From contig JAQGKC010000161.1 of the NCBI GenBank assembly GCA_028290305.1, positions 1-64,000 of the forward strand: DNA of 64,000 nucleotides, written 5' to 3'. Shown here in pieces: positions 62,305 through 64,000 of this stretch (position 1 is its first letter; the number at the start of each line of letters is the position of its first letter). The notes under the pieces are model-generated. The model saw only the letters and a list, made by a program, of their open reading frames with translations. It was not told the origin of the DNA and did not search any database. This DNA comes from Bradyrhizobium sp. Lineage in GTDB: Bacteria > Pseudomonadota > Alphaproteobacteria > Rhizobiales > Xanthobacteraceae. The translations under genes were made by a program, and so were the position numbers.

Positions 62305-62500
62305 GGATCGCCGTTCAACACCAAAATCAACCACCAAAAGCCTCCGATCATCTTTGGCTGTGAACCGGATCGCTTCCAACAGCTATTTCGCAGTTGCACA
62401 TGTCCTCATCAGGTTGCGGGTGACAAACCGTTAACGCCGTGTGGCTCAAGTTGAGTCGCATTATTCGGAATTTGTCAGCGTTTGAAAATCCAATCCGTGT
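62305..62500. promoter_or_regulatory. divergent promoter region, glycosyltransferase operon and methyltransferase
   Basis: Just under 200 bases between two outward genes. Leftward transcription from here would cover 62304 to 52459. No operator stands out. Confidence 0.4.
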
Positions 62501-63184
62501 ATGAAGGACCGCATGATCACTCTCCAGAACGACAACCGGAAACTTCGCCCGAGGCCGCACGACTCGAAAACGAGACGAGTGCTGAATGCCGGCTCGGGGC
62601 CGAGGTCGAACCGCAAACTGAACGCGGTGTTCGAACCCGCGGACTGGCAGGAAATCCGCATCGACCTCGATCCGAGGGTCGAGCCGGATGTCGTCGGTTC
62701 GATGACGAACATGCGCGCGCATTTCGGCACGGGATGTTTCGACGCGATCTGGTCGTCGCACAGCCTTGAACACCTGCACGCCCACGAGATCCCGGTCGCG
62801 CTGGCGGAGTTCCGGCGCATTCTTCGGGATGACGGATTCGCGCTCATTACCTGTCCGGACCTGGAAACGGTGATGACTTTGTTTCTCGAGCACGGATCGG
62901 ATCACGTTGTTTACCAGTCTGCGGCCGGGCCGATCACTCCCCTCGATATGATGTTTGGCCATTCGCCGTCCATTGCCTCAGGCAACCCCCATATGGCGCA
63001 TCACTCCGGGCTAACGTCCGAGCGTTTGGGCGATCTGCTGCTGCGAGCGGGTTTTGCCGAGGCGATCACGAGACGGCAAGATTTCGATCTCTGGGCACTG
63101 GCACTGACGGAACACGCAAACCGGGACGCTATCCAGCACAGGCTGCGAGCCGCCGGTCTTGATATGTCCGCCAAACCGGAATGA
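62501..63184 (+). CDS. class I SAM-dependent methyltransferase
   Basis: A 227-residue methyltransferase. Motif I is RVLNAGSGPRSNRKLN, motif II IRIDLDPRVEPD, and motif IV WSSHSLEHLHAHEIPVALAE with FRRILRDDGFALITCPD. The form is that of the Methyltransf_11 group that modifies sugars or lipids; given its place beside the glycan locus, O-methylation of a sugar is likely (inference). Start at 62501, but the ATG at 62513 has AAGGA directly upstream and may be the real one. It overlaps the SapC gene by ATGA. Confidence 0.85.
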   Translation: MKDRMITLQNDNRKLRPRPHDSKTRRVLNAGSGPRSNRKLNAVFEPADWQEIRIDLDPRVEPDVVGSMTNMRAHFGTGCFDAIWSSHSLEHLHAHEIPVALAEFRRILRDDGFALITCPDLETVMTLFLEHGSDHVVYQSAAGPITPLDMMFGHSPSIASGNPHMAHHSGLTSERLGDLLLRAGFAEAITRRQDFDLWALALTEHANRDAIQHRLRAAGLDMSAKPE

Positions 63185-64000
63185 CCGTGCCGCATTTCGA
63201 GACATCGAAGGATGGACCGGCACCAGCAAATGTGTTGTGCGAGCGGCCGATCCCGCTGCAGAAGGACGCGCTTCGCCGGCGTATCTATGCCCCACAGGCC
63301 TACGCAGCCGTTCGCAATGTTGCCGTTGTTCCGATCGTTCATTCCGAATGCGGGGAACTCGCATCATGGTTTCCCCTTGTCTGGCGGCGGGGCCAAGAAA
63401 GAAACGAATTTGTCGCTGTCCGCGCTTTGTTGAATGATCAGCGCGCGCAGCCTCCCGCCGCGCGTGGCTTGTTGCCCTTGATTCTTCATGCCTATCCCTT
63501 CGTGCTTGACCCCAATCAGCCGGCTGGGCCGAACACCCAAAGGATGCTGGACGATGTCTTTGCTGATGCGCCGACCGATGTCGGCGCATCAATTACGACC
63601 GTTCACTTGAAGCTGTCTCGCGCTACCACGAGCCGGTTCCGTATGCTGGACCGGTTCACGCATGAGGCTGCCATCACGGCCGAGATCAGCCAAGCCGTCG
63701 CCGAACTTGATGTGCTCGATCCCTGGGCTTTGAAATTCGACATCGACGAACATCGCGTCGAAATCCCGGACCTGCTGGTGATCCGTCCCTCGGCATTCGA
63801 TGATGGCCGGCTCTCGCCACTACTCGAAAAATATGGAATGCCATGCGCTCAAATGTTGGGCCTTCATCGCATCTCGCTGTTTCGGGCTGGCGTTTTATTA
63901 TCCATGGCAAAGGCATTCTTCAGGGATAATCGTGACGTCACCCACGACGATGGTCGCGACGCCGGCGCACATCGGCGGCCGGAACATCATGTTGCTATCG
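63181..64000 (+). CDS. SapC-like family protein, C-terminus off the right edge
   Basis: At least 273 residues with no stop before the edge. IPLQKDALRRRIYAPQAYAA, VAVVPIVHSECGELASWFPL and LLPLILHAYPFVLDPN follow the SapC-type pattern found in Campylobacter S-layer export proteins and in many alphaproteobacterial homologues, usually next to glycosylation or tetratricopeptide genes. Its start lies in the methyltransferase stop (ATGA), so they are one transcript. Function in this group is not settled. Confidence 0.7.
   Translation, partial: MTVPHFETSKDGPAPANVLCERPIPLQKDALRRRIYAPQAYAAVRNVAVVPIVHSECGELASWFPLVWRRGQERNEFVAVRALLNDQRAQPPAARGLLPLILHAYPFVLDPNQPAGPNTQRMLDDVFADAPTDVGASITTVHLKLSRATTSRFRMLDRFTHEAAITAEISQAVAELDVLDPWALKFDIDEHRVEIPDLLVIRPSAFDDGRLSPLLEKYGMPCAQMLGLHRISLFRAGVLLSMAKAFFRDNRDVTHDDGRDAGAHRRPEHHVAI

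Noticed and set aside
1..64000. CRISPR arrays, tRNA or rRNA genes, intact transposases
   Set aside because: I looked for regularly spaced repeats, cloverleaf-like ends and transposase motifs in the gaps and found none that I could support.

Overview
The window looks like chromosome of a high-GC alphaproteobacterium, most likely a Bradyrhizobium-like member of the Nitrobacteraceae. This rests on gene content and protein style: a TAT-signal formate dehydrogenase region, branched-chain amino acid (HAAT) and BMP-type ABC operons, many AraC/GntR/IclR regulators, an rfb locus beside very long chimeric glycosyltransferases, and TTG/GTG starts. It is inference, not a database match. I see no rRNA, tRNA, CRISPR array, intact insertion sequence or prophage.

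Layout. 1-1923 (minus): a formate dehydrogenase catalytic subunit running off the left edge, preceded by its small TAT-signal partner. 2309-5812: small genes (a NYN-domain protein, a secreted repeat protein, an acyltransferase, a PilZ protein) and a possible broken fragment. 5910-10874: two AraC-type regulators facing each other around a plus-strand run of two short-chain dehydrogenases, a lipoprotein and a membrane protein. 11272-13014: an alpha/beta hydrolase with two tandem muconolactone-isomerase-like paralogues. 13762-20657: a GntR regulator facing a seven-gene minus operon (periplasmic binding protein, LivHMGF-type ABC transporter, DUF6166 protein, zinc alcohol dehydrogenase). 20841-23662: a fatty acid hydroxylase-type protein, two small membrane proteins and ornithine aminotransferase.

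24139-47533 is the most unusual stretch, a catabolic island of more than 20 kb. A BMP-family (nucleoside-type) ABC importer with a 2-oxoglutarate/Fe(II)-type oxygenase and a hydrolase reads left. Diverging from it, a plus-strand run encodes a second hydrolase, an 8-oxoguanine-deaminase-like amidohydrolase, an HpaB-type monooxygenase, an amidase-signature hydrolase, a PuuE-like deacetylase, a second amidohydrolase, a two-Rossmann flavoprotein, a protein resembling the DUF5591 domain of archaeosine synthase, and a dihydroxyphthalate-decarboxylase-like protein. Two FAD oxidoreductases, an MFS remnant and an IclR regulator close it. The enzyme set suits uptake, oxidation, ring opening and deamination of an N-heterocycle, possibly a purine or deazapurine, but the substrate is unknown. 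Three genes here look broken (deaminase frameshift, split DUF5591 gene, deleted MFS gene), so the pathway is decaying or the assembly has local errors.

47678-64000 is a cell-surface polysaccharide locus: galE, the complete dTDP-rhamnose set rfbDCAB, a two-module protein, a polysaccharide pyruvyl transferase-like protein, two giant glycosyltransferases (WbsX plus GT2 and GT4 in opposite orders), a methyltransferase and a SapC-like protein running off the right edge.
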